Source of the DNA: Achromobacter seleniivolatilans
GTDB taxonomy: Bacteria > Pseudomonadota > Gammaproteobacteria > Burkholderiales > Burkholderiaceae_B
Assembly: GCF_030864005.1 (NCBI RefSeq)
Contig: NZ_CP132976.1
Coordinates: forward strand, 5,580,001-5,644,000
Length of the DNA stretch: 64,000 nt
Direction: 5' to 3'
Shown: one piece after another, positions 8,491-17,882 of the stretch
Layout: every line of letters starts with the position of its first letter
How positions within the stretch are numbered: the first letter of the stretch is position 1
Notes under the pieces: model-generated
Told to the model about the DNA's origin: nothing
Seen by the model: the letters and a program-made list of their open reading frames with translations, nothing else
The model's database searches: none
Made by a program: the position numbers and the translations under genes

Positions 8491-9306
8491 ATGACCCGTA
8501 GCGACCTGAACGTAGAACGCGTGCGCCATAACCTGAAGATGCGCGTGTTGACCGTTGTGCGCATTGAGCGCATCGCGGGCCTGTTGGCCCGCATCACCTT
8601 CACTGGCGAAGACCTGCAAGACTTTGTCTCCGCATCCTTCGATGACCACGTGAAGCTCTTCTTCCCAACCGACCCGGCTCAGCCGCTGGCGCTGCCCACG
8701 GTTGGCCCCGACGGCGTCAAGTTCCCCGAAGGCGCGCCCAAGCCCGCCGCGCGCGACTACACACCGCGCCGCTTTGATGCGGCCACGCGCGAACTGGATA
8801 TTGAATTTGTGCTGCACGGCGACGGCCCCGCATCCACGTGGGCCGAGCAGGCAGAACCCGGTCAGACGCTAGGCATCGGCGGCCCGCGCGGCTCCTTCGT
8901 GGTGCCCACGGCGTTCGACTGGCATGTGCTGATTGGTGACGAAACCGCGTTGCCCGCCATTGCCCGCCGCCTGGAAGAACTGCCGGCCGCTGCGCAGGCT
9001 CTGGTGTTGGTGGAAGTGCCGTCCGCCGCCAACGAAATCCCGTTGTCCACGCAAGCACAAGCGTCAGTGCGGTGGCTGCATCGCGATGGCACTGCGCCGG
9101 GCTACAGCACTTTGCTGCTGGAAGCCGCGCGCGAGCTGACGTTGCCTGCGGGCGAGGGGTATGTGTGGGTCGCAGCCGAATCTGCCGTGGCCAAGGCCGT
9201 GCGCGAAATCATGGTGTCGCAGCACCACATAGACAAGGCCCGGATTCGCGCCGCCAGCTATTGGAAGCGCGGCGCTATCGCCGTGCATGAATCGCACGAG
9301 GATTGA
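8491..9306 (+). CDS. Siderophore-interacting protein / ferric-chelate reductase (YqjH-ViuB family)
   Basis: 271 residues from the ATG at 8491, preceded by TGGAG; an upstream in-frame start is possible but less likely. The N-terminal FAD-binding barrel has ARDYTPRRFD (the R-x-Y-[ST] flavin motif) and GGPRGSFVVP; the C-terminal NAD(P)H-binding domain has HVLIGDETALPAIARRLEEL and ends WKRG. Reduces Fe(III) bound to siderophores so that iron is released in the cytosol. It lies 28 bp after the PadR gene, in probable operon with it, matching the yqjI-yqjH pairing. Confidence 0.9.
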   Translation: MTRSDLNVERVRHNLKMRVLTVVRIERIAGLLARITFTGEDLQDFVSASFDDHVKLFFPTDPAQPLALPTVGPDGVKFPEGAPKPAARDYTPRRFDAATRELDIEFVLHGDGPASTWAEQAEPGQTLGIGGPRGSFVVPTAFDWHVLIGDETALPAIARRLEELPAAAQALVLVEVPSAANEIPLSTQAQASVRWLHRDGTAPGYSTLLLEAARELTLPAGEGYVWVAAESAVAKAVREIMVSQHHIDKARIRAASYWKRGAIAVHESHED

Positions 9307-9315
9307 GAGCATCGA

Positions 9316-10200
9316 TCAAATCGAACCCTCTGCCAACGCCAGCAAATTTCCCACCCTTCCCCCCGCAGCATCCTGACGCACAGCCAACCCCAATACCGCG
9401 CGTGGCCAGTCCAGCGCGAAGGGGCGGTAGACCACGCCGTCCGGGCGCAGGTGGCGCAGTGATGCGGGCACAATCGCCACGCCCATGCCGGCCGCCACCA
9501 AATTCACCGCCGATGACAACTGTGGCGCGCGCTGGCCGATCAATGGGTTCACGCCGTGCTGCCGGCACGCCGCCATGATGTCCGCGCTCAAGCCATAGCC
9601 TGAGCGCCGCGAATAGAGGATGAAGCGCTCCTGCGTCAGATCTTCCGGCGCCAGCCGTTTGCGCCGCGCCAGCGCGTGGCCCAGCGGCAGCGCCACCACC
9701 AATGGCTCTTCTGCCAACTGCGTAAACGTCAGGCCGCCGTCCAGTGCGAAGGGCGGCCGCACAAACGCGGCGTCAATCACGCCGTCGCGCAGCTGCGCCA
9801 CCAGCGTTTCGCTATCGCCTTGCGACAGCGTCATTTCCACGTCGGGATACTGTTGCCGGTACTGCCGGATCAGCGCCGTCACGACTTCGCTAAATGACGC
9901 GGACTCGGTGAATCCCAGATTCAATTCACCGACTTCACCGCGCGCGGCCCGTTGCGCGGTTCGCACCGCGGCATCGGCGCGTTGCAGAATGTCTTGCGCG
10001 CACGCGAGGAATGCGCGCCCCGCGTCGTTCAACGCCACGCCGCGTCCGGTGCGATCAAACAGCGGCGTGCCGACTTCTTCTTCCAGCTGACGGATCTGCT
10101 GACTAAGCGGCGGCTGTGCCATGCCCAGCTGTTCAGCCGCACGTGTGAAATGCTGCGCTTCGGCTGTGACGACGAAATAGCGCAAATGACGCAGTTCCAT
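9316..10200 (-). CDS. LysR-family transcriptional regulator
   Basis: 294 residues. The N-terminal winged HTH is typical (HFTRAAEQLGMAQPPLSQQI, residues 18-37) and resembles the BenM/CatM subgroup, which starts MELRHLRYF. The rest is the periplasmic-binding-like effector domain. It is divergent from the isocitrate-lyase-family gene at 10305. The 104 bp between them contain an AT-rich stretch with a small inverted repeat (TCCA and TGGA at 10233-10245) that could be part of its binding site. Probable activator of the divergent gene; effector unknown. Confidence 0.85.
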   Translation of the reverse strand: MELRHLRYFVVTAEAQHFTRAAEQLGMAQPPLSQQIRQLEEEVGTPLFDRTGRGVALNDAGRAFLACAQDILQRADAAVRTAQRAARGEVGELNLGFTESASFSEVVTALIRQYRQQYPDVEMTLSQGDSETLVAQLRDGVIDAAFVRPPFALDGGLTFTQLAEEPLVVALPLGHALARRKRLAPEDLTQERFILYSRRSGYGLSADIMAACRQHGVNPLIGQRAPQLSSAVNLVAAGMGVAIVPASLRHLRPDGVVYRPFALDWPRAVLGLAVRQDAAGGRVGNLLALAEGSI

Positions 10201-10304
10201 ATCGATACCTTAAAAGTACTGATTATCTATATTCCATATATTGGACATTCTATTGCGTCAGGCCGATGATGAACGCATCCCCTCATTCGCTCCAAGGAAT
10301 TCGC

Positions 10305-11165
10305 ATGAATACCCCAGTCAAACCCGGCGCATTGCTGCGTCAGCAGTTGGCCAATGACATCGTCGTGGCGCCTGGCGCCTACGACGGCCTGTCCGCGCGG
10401 CTCGTGGCGGCGGCCGGGTTCTCTGCCGTTTACGCAAGCGGCGGCGCTATCGCGCGCGCGGCGGGTTATCCCGACATCGGGCTGCTCAGTTTCACGGAGG
10501 TCATGGATCGCGTGGAAAAAATCGTCGACGCCAGCGGTTTGCCTGTCGTGGCGGATGCGGACACCGGGTTTGGCGGATCGGCTAATGTGGAACGCACCGT
10601 GCGCATCATGGAACGCGCCGGCGTGGCCGCGTTTCACATTGAAGACCAGTCGTTCCCCAAGCGCTGCGGCCATCTGGACGATAAGAGCTTGGTGGACGCC
10701 GAAGAGATGTGCCGCAAAGTGCACATCGCGCGCCAGACGCTGGCCGACGCCGACACCTTGGTCATTGCGCGCACCGATGCGATCGCGGTCGAAGGCTTTG
10801 ACGCGGCGATCGCGCGTGCTGAACGTTATTTAAAAGCAGGCGCCGACATGATCTTCGTCGAAGCGCCTGAAACCCTGGAACAGATCCGCGCCATTGCCGA
10901 CCGTCTGCCCGGTCTGAAGCTGATCAATATGTTCTACGGCGGCAAGACGCCGCTCGTACCGCTGCCCGATCTTGCCGCCATGGGCTATCGCCTGGCCATC
11001 ATTCCGTCCGACTTGCAGCGCGCCGCCATCCACGCCATGCAAGCGACGCTGGCCGCCATCAAGCAGACGGGCGACAGCAGCGCGCTGGCAGACCAATTGA
11101 CCAGTTTCAAGGAGCGCGAGGAAATCGTGCAGACCAAACGATATCTGGCGTTGGACACGCAATAA
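10305..11165 (+). CDS. Isocitrate lyase / PEP mutase superfamily enzyme (methylisocitrate lyase or oxaloacetate decarboxylase type)
   Basis: 286 residues from the ATG at 10305, which follows AAGGAA by six bases. The TIM-barrel signatures are VADADTGFGG (Mg-binding Asp) at about residues 82-91, HIEDQSFPKRCGHLDDK containing the KRCGH catalytic loop, and VIARTDA. KRCGH points to the lyase branch (PrpB or oxaloacetate decarboxylase) rather than phosphonate enzymes. It should cleave a C-C bond in a 2-hydroxy or 2-oxo dicarboxylic acid. Neighbour of a divergent LysR regulator; no prpC or prpD nearby, so propionate use is not supported by context. Confidence 0.85.
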   Translation: MNTPVKPGALLRQQLANDIVVAPGAYDGLSARLVAAAGFSAVYASGGAIARAAGYPDIGLLSFTEVMDRVEKIVDASGLPVVADADTGFGGSANVERTVRIMERAGVAAFHIEDQSFPKRCGHLDDKSLVDAEEMCRKVHIARQTLADADTLVIARTDAIAVEGFDAAIARAERYLKAGADMIFVEAPETLEQIRAIADRLPGLKLINMFYGGKTPLVPLPDLAAMGYRLAIIPSDLQRAAIHAMQATLAAIKQTGDSSALADQLTSFKEREEIVQTKRYLALDTQ

Positions 11166-11222
11166 GCCACAAGGCGCGCGCGACGGCCGACATCAAACCG
11201 GCCGGCGCGCTGGCCCATGCGC

Positions 11223-14117
11223 TTACCGCATGCAGCGCTTCGGCATGTTTACCGGCCACAGCCGCTGGCCGGACGCACCGTACAGCGTTCGAATGCCGCA
11301 TACCAATTCCACATAAGCCAAACGCGTGCCGTCGGGCGTGATGATGCGCGAATCTTCCGTGCTGGATGCCACCGCGCGCTGGTTCAGGAACGGTGTGACC
11401 GCCTTGAACTCCGCCGCAATGGCGAACTTGCCGTTGCGATCCACATAGCCATAGTCGCGCCCCACGCTGGCGGGCGCGAGACCATTGCTCATGGTGCCCA
11501 GGGCGTCAAAGGCGGGGCCGATGAGCGCACCCTTGTCATCGGCCGCACGCATGCTGTTGGAAGACAATTCGACTACCGCGCGTCCCTCGGAATAGGCGGA
11601 GGCAAAGCCTGCTACCGTCAACCGGGTCTTGCCGGTGAGATCGGTGTAGTCCGTCATTGTCTTGCCGCGCACGGAGTAGTGTTTTTGCAGCGTGTTTGAC
11701 CCAAGGCCCCAGCTCCAACTGCCTGCGGGCAGTGTCGCCACGGCCTTGCCTTGCGCGTCGATGACTCGAGTGACCGTGCCATCTGTCGACAGCGCGCGGG
11801 CGGGCACGCCTTGGAACAGCGAGCCGTTCGCCACACTGGCTTCGATCTGCCACTTGCCCTGGCTGTTCAGATAACCCTGACGGGGGGGGCGGTCAATTTG
11901 CATCCAGTCGCCCATGCGCACATAGCGGGCGTCTTGCATGTCCAGTGCATCATTGCCGTCGGGCGAGATGATCCAGCGGTTGGTATCGGTGCCAGCCTTG
12001 ATAGAGCCGTCGCTGTCCTCAGCCACTTGCAGCCTTGGCAGAAACGCGGTCAGTGCGCGGCCCTTGTCGTTGAACACGGCGGCTGGGCGGCTGTAGTCGT
12101 CTTCCTGCTTGCCAGCCTGCAATACCTTCCAGAGCTTGTCGTTGATGCCCTGAACGGCGTAGTGCTTGGGAGGCACGATCCAGTTTCCCTGCAGATCAAT
12201 CACGCCCTCGCGATCGGGGCCCAGCGTGGCCACGGCCTGACCGTCATGGAAGTCGGAGATGCCGCGGAAGGCGGGCGCGGCGAGTTGCTTGCCGGCGACG
12301 AAATCGTACAAACCCCAAGGTTCGTCTTCGGCGGCGGCTTTCAAGAAACGCACCACGCCCGGCGCCACCACCTGGGCCTCGAACACGTCAGGCAAGTCGT
12401 AGGTTTTTCCGTTGCGGTCGATCATGCGGCTGACGCCCTTGGCGTAGATCTGCGCATAACCGTAGTGGAATTTGCCGATGTGTTGCTGCAAGGGCAAGTC
12501 CATCGGTTTTCCGCGGGCGTCCAGCAATTGCATGCCGTCCGGGGTCTCTGCGGCAAAGCGCAGTTGATCGGGCTTGAGTGGATCGGGTCGCGACGCGTTG
12601 GACTCAGCATCGTTGTATTGGCCTTGATCCGCACCTTCCTCAAGCGGTGTCAGTTCCGTCCACGAGGCATCGCTCACCAAACTGCCGTCCGCCAGCAGCA
12701 GCGCCGCGCCTGAAGGTCCGCATTGGCAATGGCCTTGGGCCAGAACGGCCAGCGGGCCGCCCGGCACGTTCAGCGGCAAGGGATTGAGCTGCATGGTCTG
12801 CGCGGCTTCCACGGTTTCCGGTTTCAGCAGTGCGCGGCCATCCGTGTCCACCACGTTCAGCAAACCGCCTTCCGGCTTCATGATCCACAGCTTGCCTTGC
12901 CGCACTTCCATCTGACCGCTGTTCGCAAGCCAAGCGGGGGCGGTGTCGCCATGCAGCCAGACGCCTGTCGGGGTCAACAGTCCGGCGTTGGGCGTTTCGC
13001 CGTCGGAGAACATGATGAAGCCTTCATCGTTCTGCGATGGCCTGAGACTCCGGCCCAATGTGATCGGCGCGGCTTGTCCCGGCACGAGGGCCATGCGTGT
13101 TTTGTCGGTGGCGTAGACGATGGTGTCGTTGAAGAGCTCGGAGCTGCGGGCCTCCTGGCCACTCATTTTGACGACCAGCGCGCCAGCCGCGTCCAGAACG
13201 GCAAAACCATCGCGGGCCAATCGGGCGCTCCAGAACACGCGGCCGATGGGGTTGATGTTGTCGTATTGCTGGTCCGCGCCGATCACGGCGCCCTGGTGGG
13301 AAATCAGGACCGCGCCGTCGCGTCCTTGAGCCACCGCCAGTCCGCCTTTGCGCTCTACCTGGATGTCTTCGTAAGTGGGTTCAATCAGCCATTTCCAGTC
13401 GCGGTCCAGCACGCCATATTTGCCGTCAGCGTTGGTGGCAATGATGAGACCTTGTGTGTAGGGCTGGAACAGCGTGACGCCCGCTACGGCAAAGCGGCGT
13501 TCGCCGGTGGCAGAACGATACTCCGCCTTATATTGCACGGTGGCTCGCGCGGGCAAGCCGTCATTCAGCGTCAAGGACTGTATGGAGGCATCCAGGGGCT
13601 CGCCCACTGGCTTGCCTAGCCGGTCGATCAGCAGCGGCTGGCCGTCCTGAACGACCACGGCCAGGCCAGCTTCAACGTAGTCCTGCGCCTCATCGAAGCG
13701 CGGCGCCACGGCCATGCGGCCTTTCTTGTCGATATAGCCCCATTTGCCCTTCCATTGCACCGCAGCCAAGCCGTGATGGAAGTTGCGCACGGACTCGAAG
13801 ATGGGCCGAATCGCCAGGCGGCCGTTCTGATCCAGAAAGCCCCAGGCGTGACGGCGCAGTGACGCATCAACCGGCACGCGATTGATGTGCTCCAGCGCCG
13901 ACGGCAGCAGAACGGCGGCCCGGTCGTCCGCGAGATCACGGATGCAGCCGTTGGCAAATGGGTTGCGGCCGGCAATGTCGTCGGCTTCGGGGTACGAGAG
14001 ATAGTTGCCTTCGTCCAGGCAGTACAGATGGCCGGATTGCGCTTGGGCGGACAGCGATGCGCCCAGGGCGGCAAGGGCGAGGGCGATGCGGGTAATGTGG
14101 AACACGCGTGACGTCAT
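11223..14117 (-). CDS. Very large secreted WG-repeat protein, paralogue 2
   Basis: 964 residues. An N-terminal signal peptide (hydrophobic segment IALALAALGASLSAQA) ends near residue 26. The rest is built of degenerate WG repeats, visible for instance as AWGFLDQNGRLAIRPIFE and KWGYIDKKGRMAVAPRFD, each a Trp-Gly beta unit of roughly 40-60 residues. A late stretch matches paralogue 1: a conserved block near the C-terminus has Cys, then G-x4-WP, then a final Cys pair partner. It starts 2 bases after the stop of the upstream paralogue, with a poor ribosome binding site, so it is probably translationally coupled. Function unknown; extracytoplasmic location is likely. Confidence 0.85.
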   Translation of the reverse strand: MTSRVFHITRIALALAALGASLSAQAQSGHLYCLDEGNYLSYPEADDIAGRNPFANGCIRDLADDRAAVLLPSALEHINRVPVDASLRRHAWGFLDQNGRLAIRPIFESVRNFHHGLAAVQWKGKWGYIDKKGRMAVAPRFDEAQDYVEAGLAVVVQDGQPLLIDRLGKPVGEPLDASIQSLTLNDGLPARATVQYKAEYRSATGERRFAVAGVTLFQPYTQGLIIATNADGKYGVLDRDWKWLIEPTYEDIQVERKGGLAVAQGRDGAVLISHQGAVIGADQQYDNINPIGRVFWSARLARDGFAVLDAAGALVVKMSGQEARSSELFNDTIVYATDKTRMALVPGQAAPITLGRSLRPSQNDEGFIMFSDGETPNAGLLTPTGVWLHGDTAPAWLANSGQMEVRQGKLWIMKPEGGLLNVVDTDGRALLKPETVEAAQTMQLNPLPLNVPGGPLAVLAQGHCQCGPSGAALLLADGSLVSDASWTELTPLEEGADQGQYNDAESNASRPDPLKPDQLRFAAETPDGMQLLDARGKPMDLPLQQHIGKFHYGYAQIYAKGVSRMIDRNGKTYDLPDVFEAQVVAPGVVRFLKAAAEDEPWGLYDFVAGKQLAAPAFRGISDFHDGQAVATLGPDREGVIDLQGNWIVPPKHYAVQGINDKLWKVLQAGKQEDDYSRPAAVFNDKGRALTAFLPRLQVAEDSDGSIKAGTDTNRWIISPDGNDALDMQDARYVRMGDWMQIDRPPRQGYLNSQGKWQIEASVANGSLFQGVPARALSTDGTVTRVIDAQGKAVATLPAGSWSWGLGSNTLQKHYSVRGKTMTDYTDLTGKTRLTVAGFASAYSEGRAVVELSSNSMRAADDKGALIGPAFDALGTMSNGLAPASVGRDYGYVDRNGKFAIAAEFKAVTPFLNQRAVASSTEDSRIITPDGTRLAYVELVCGIRTLYGASGQRLWPVNMPKRCMR

Positions 14118-14119
14118 GA

Positions 14120-17100
14120 TTATTCTGCTTTGGCGTTGTCTAAGGCGGCCAGCTGCAATTCAGCGGCTTCAGGGCAGGTCAGCTTCTGGCGCGGCCAGGT
14201 CTGTTTGCCTTGCGGGTCCAGGATCACCACGGTGTTGCACACCACACCGAACGATGTGGAGACCTGCCCCTTGGTGTCGATGAACTGAATCTGGCTGCCT
14301 CGGCGGACCATCGCGCGTTCATCGTTGAAACTTTCCGCCCAGATGAAATCAGGCGCGATGGCATAACGTCCGCTTAAATCGATGTAGCCATAGAGCTTGC
14401 CTGTGCGGTCCAGGCGGCGCGCTTTCGCCAGTCCATTTTTCAACGGTCCCAGCTGATCAAAGTGCGGGCCCACAACGCGCTTGCCGCTTGCGTCAAGAAA
14501 GCCGGATTTTCCGCCTTGAACGCTGTAGGGAACCACGCCTTCGCTGGCGTTGCGGTCCTCTACGGAATACTGGCCCGCGACACGCGTGATCTCCCGGCCT
14601 TGCAAGTCAGTCATGATGCTGTTGGCGGACCGGCTGTCACTGAAGACGATGCGTTGCATTGATGCCAGCGGCGAACCATCGCCCATTTTTTCCAGCACGG
14701 TCTTGCCGTTCTGGTCGATGACGCGGTAGCCCGATCCCAGGTTCACGCGCGCCAACCCCTCGGGTTGAGCAAAGAACGGATTGAACTCGCCATAGATGGC
14801 CGGCACTTTCATATTGCCGCGGGCGTCGATGGCGCCTTCACGTTCGCCATTACGGACGTAGATCCAGTCCTGGTATTGCTCCTTGCTTTCAGGCCGGCCT
14901 TCCGAGATGCGCGTGACGCCGCCTTGCGCGTCGAACAGCACCGCGCTGGCGTCGGCAAGTTGACCCACGAAGCGTCCGTCCTTGAGCTTGTCCGGTTTGC
15001 CGTACAACGTATCGCTGGACTTGCCAGTGCGCAGGTTCACCAAGCGGTAAGCGCTTTCTCCGTAGCGGCTGGCTTTGTCTTCGGCCGCAGCGTCGTCGAC
15101 CAGCATGAACCCGTCGCCCAAGTATTCCATCTTGTAGGCGCTGTCATGCGTAGCGGGAATGACCCATTTGCCTTCGCGGTTGACGGCGCCCCAGCGGCCT
15201 TTGTCTTCCACGCGGGCCCAATCATCTTCGAATTCTTCGATGCGCTCGTAAGCCGGTTTCAAAACGGTTGCCCGTTTGCGGATGTTCCAGATACCCCAGA
15301 GACGTTCGCGATTGTCATCGGGCGCGCGGTAGACAAGCAGGTCGCCATCCAGTTTCGAGGAGGCGGCCGACACGTCTGCGGGCGGCGTCACGGCCTTGCC
15401 TTGCGCATCGACGAGCAGGGACTTGCCTTCCTGCATGTCGTCGGAGAGCGCCCAGGCGTAGGCTCCGGCGAACGCGCGCATATTGGTGTATTGGGGCGTA
15501 ATGATCCAGTTGCCTTGGCCGTCAATCGCACCGGCCTTGCTGTCGTGGTTGTAGACAACCAGCGGCATCGTCACGTCATTGCTATCGATGTTGCTCCAAT
15601 CCGCATTCGATACGATCTTGCCAGCTGCCGTCAGAATGGCCAAAGGTTGCTGGTAGTCATTCGGACGCAGCAGAATCAACGGGACATCTTTGGCGTCTTT
15701 GCCGCGCAGAGCCGTCTTGGACACGGTGAAGGCGTTGAGCTGATATTCCCGCAAACGCGCCACGGTTGATGTGTCAAGCAGGCCGCTGCCATCGGGCGCA
15801 TAGATCTGGTACAGCGATTCGTTGCCAGACACGGGAATCTCCGCAGCCTGATCATCCTCGTCAACGCTGGTTGCCGGCGTCGCGACCTCCGCTACGGTCA
15901 CCTCCGTTGTCATCGCGGTATCTGCTGCTGCGTCCGCGACGGCGGTATCCGTTGCCATTGCGGTATCCGCCGCAGCATCCACTGCTATGGCGGTATCTGC
16001 CGCGACAGCTGCGTCGCCAGCCTGCGCCTCGGTGGCAGACATTTCTTTCACGGCGTCGGAGGCGCCATCGGTTGCTGTCGTGGCGTCGGCGGCGGCATCC
16101 ATGGCCATACCTGACGCAGACCCGGCAGACCCCGCAGACCTGGCCGGCACGCCATACACCCAGGCCAGCCCGCGGTTGATCTCAAGCCGGCCTTCGTGCA
16201 GCGGAAGCCAGGCAATATCGCCCTCTGTGTTGATCAGCATCGCCATGGCGGTGTCGGCGATAAAACGCCAACCGCCCTGTTCTTGCACGTTCACATACTG
16301 CGCCGAGAATTGATGCAGCGTGTTGAACTGGCCGTCCAATAGCGCCGTCTTGCCGCGAGCAGGCTTGACCAGCCAGACGCCGGGCGCGACCCAGTCAATT
16401 TGTTCGTAGCGCGTGGCTGATATCGGTTCGCCGCTCGGGTTCACGAATTCCCACTCGCGGTCGCGCAGCACGGCCAGCACATTGCCGTCGCGCTTGGGGG
16501 CATCTCTGGACCGCAGGACATCGGGCGCGATTGCCCAGCCGCCTCGGGCGGTGTCCAACAAGCCCCACCATCCGCTGTATCGCGATTCGCGCAGCTGGGC
16601 GGGAAGGTAGCCGCCAGTGGGGGCGGCCAGCGCCATCACGCCTGCGGGCAGGGCGACGGCCTTGCCCGTTGCCGTATTGAACAGGCTTGGCGGCGCGGGA
16701 GTTTCCATCGCCGCCAATTTTTGTCCCGGCTGAAAACCCCAAGTGCGCGTGCCAAGCTCAAATACTTTGACGACTTTGCCTTGGCGGTCGATCAGCACAT
16801 CGTGATCGTCTTCCTCTGCCAATGCCGTGCCCTCGGCGTTAAAGCTTGTGGCGCTGGCAAAGCGTGGCGGGATGACCCAATTTCCCTTGGTGTCGATGTA
16901 GCCCCAGCGCTCACCCTGGGCGACCGCCGCCAACCCATTCTGAAACGGTGTGACATCCGTGTACGCGGGCGTGATGGCCATGCGGCCTTGCTTGTCCAGA
17001 TAACCCCATGCGCCGGTATCGTTGGTGCCCGTTCCTGTCAGCACGGCTGCAAGGCCTTCCTGGTAGGACTGATGGCAGTAAGTATCAGACCCCTGGCCGT

Positions 17101-17215
17101 AGTAGCTGGCGGTACAACGGTCGATCCACGAATCGGCCTGCGCTGCGCCGTGGAAACCGGGCAGGGCGGCCATCGCGATGGCCAGCACCAAAGGTTTAAG
17201 CGTTTGAGTGCTCAT
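14120..17215 (-). CDS. Very large secreted WG-repeat protein, paralogue 1
   Basis: 1031 residues from the ATG at 17215; a longer reading frame upstream lacks a signal peptide at its start and is rejected. Residues 1-29 are a signal peptide ending in AAQADS. WG repeats are clear at the N-terminus (AWGYLDKQGRMAITPAY, RWGYIDTKGNWVIPPRF) and in the second half (RWGAVNREGKWVIPATHD). Between roughly residues 365 and 455 lies a low-complexity Ala/Asp/Thr/Val insert absent from the second gene. The C-terminal Cys...WP...Cys block matches paralogue 2, so the two arose by duplication. First gene of a two-gene operon. No enzymatic motif seen; function unknown. Confidence 0.85.
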   Translation of the reverse strand: MSTQTLKPLVLAIAMAALPGFHGAAQADSWIDRCTASYYGQGSDTYCHQSYQEGLAAVLTGTGTNDTGAWGYLDKQGRMAITPAYTDVTPFQNGLAAVAQGERWGYIDTKGNWVIPPRFASATSFNAEGTALAEEDDHDVLIDRQGKVVKVFELGTRTWGFQPGQKLAAMETPAPPSLFNTATGKAVALPAGVMALAAPTGGYLPAQLRESRYSGWWGLLDTARGGWAIAPDVLRSRDAPKRDGNVLAVLRDREWEFVNPSGEPISATRYEQIDWVAPGVWLVKPARGKTALLDGQFNTLHQFSAQYVNVQEQGGWRFIADTAMAMLINTEGDIAWLPLHEGRLEINRGLAWVYGVPARSAGSAGSASGMAMDAAADATTATDGASDAVKEMSATEAQAGDAAVAADTAIAVDAAADTAMATDTAVADAAADTAMTTEVTVAEVATPATSVDEDDQAAEIPVSGNESLYQIYAPDGSGLLDTSTVARLREYQLNAFTVSKTALRGKDAKDVPLILLRPNDYQQPLAILTAAGKIVSNADWSNIDSNDVTMPLVVYNHDSKAGAIDGQGNWIITPQYTNMRAFAGAYAWALSDDMQEGKSLLVDAQGKAVTPPADVSAASSKLDGDLLVYRAPDDNRERLWGIWNIRKRATVLKPAYERIEEFEDDWARVEDKGRWGAVNREGKWVIPATHDSAYKMEYLGDGFMLVDDAAAEDKASRYGESAYRLVNLRTGKSSDTLYGKPDKLKDGRFVGQLADASAVLFDAQGGVTRISEGRPESKEQYQDWIYVRNGEREGAIDARGNMKVPAIYGEFNPFFAQPEGLARVNLGSGYRVIDQNGKTVLEKMGDGSPLASMQRIVFSDSRSANSIMTDLQGREITRVAGQYSVEDRNASEGVVPYSVQGGKSGFLDASGKRVVGPHFDQLGPLKNGLAKARRLDRTGKLYGYIDLSGRYAIAPDFIWAESFNDERAMVRRGSQIQFIDTKGQVSTSFGVVCNTVVILDPQGKQTWPRQKLTCPEAAELQLAALDNAKAE

Positions 17216-17414
17216 CGTGCGGCGGCGCCGGGTTGAAGCGTAAAAGCGGAAAAACCAAACCGGACGTGCCACATGGTCGATTGCCTGCCAAGAAAGATGG
17301 GAAGGCAGCACTGTAACTAGCAGTAGCAGCGAATGAAACGGTAAATGTAACCAGAACGGACGAAGCGTTAATGCCGCATTCCCGCCGCCGGCGCGATCCC
17401 CTGTTTGGATACTC

Positions 17415-17448
17415 GCGCGGGGCAGCCCGGCGCGGGGCTGCCCCGCGC
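17415..17448 (-). terminator. Strong GC hairpin after the cupin gene
   Basis: A 14-bp perfect stem (17415-17428 with 17435-17448, core GGGGCAGCCC) and a 6-base loop start directly at the cupin stop codon. There is no U-tract, so it may be an inefficient terminator or an mRNA-stabilising stem between the cupin gene and the WG-repeat operon 233 bp further on, which is on the same strand. Confidence 0.5.
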
Positions 17449-17829
17449 CTATAGCGGCCGGTGCTGCGTTCCGGCGCCCATGGTGATGTGCAGCATGCGA
17501 CAGGGCTCCATCACTTTGACGGTGTGCCACGCGCCTTTGGGAATCACATGAGCGTCATCGGCCAAGAGCTTCACGACTTGGATGCCCGTGGGCCATTCCA
17601 AGTGCAGCTCGGCTGCACCCGACATCAGCCGGACGATCTCGTCCGCTTCGGGATGCATTTCCCATTGAGGCCAGTCCGCCGCAAAAATGTATTCGGACAC
17701 CAGCCATCCGCGTCCATAACGATCCAGTTCCTCGGGCGATTGCGACCAGAAGGCGTCACCGCCTGCGACGGTGGCTGCGGCGCCGGAGGCCTCCAGCAAG
17801 ACATAGTGCGACGACAGATCGGTAGCCAT
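17449..17829 (-). CDS. Cupin-domain protein
   Basis: 126 residues from the ATG at 17829, which has AGGA eight bases upstream; an ATG three codons earlier at 17838 sits too close to that site. A single small beta-barrel: motif 1 is HPEADEIVRLMSGAAELHL and motif 2 is VIPKGAWHTVKV. Motif 1 lacks the second histidine of canonical metal cupins, although H, E and E remain. Such stand-alone cupins are often small-molecule isomerases or regulators; no specific role can be named. Transcribed away from hcp, with an inverted-repeat region upstream that it may share. Confidence 0.75.
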   Translation of the reverse strand: MATDLSSHYVLLEASGAAATVAGGDAFWSQSPEELDRYGRGWLVSEYIFAADWPQWEMHPEADEIVRLMSGAAELHLEWPTGIQVVKLLADDAHVIPKGAWHTVKVMEPCRMLHITMGAGTQHRPL

Positions 17830-17882
17830 AGTGCGCATCCTTGCGTGGGGGGACGGGAAGCCATATTAACGAAGCGGGCCAG

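Noticed and set aside
17216..17530. 105-codon upstream extension of the first WG-repeat protein
   Set aside because: It would place the signal peptide internally; the start at 17215 gives a clean signal sequence.
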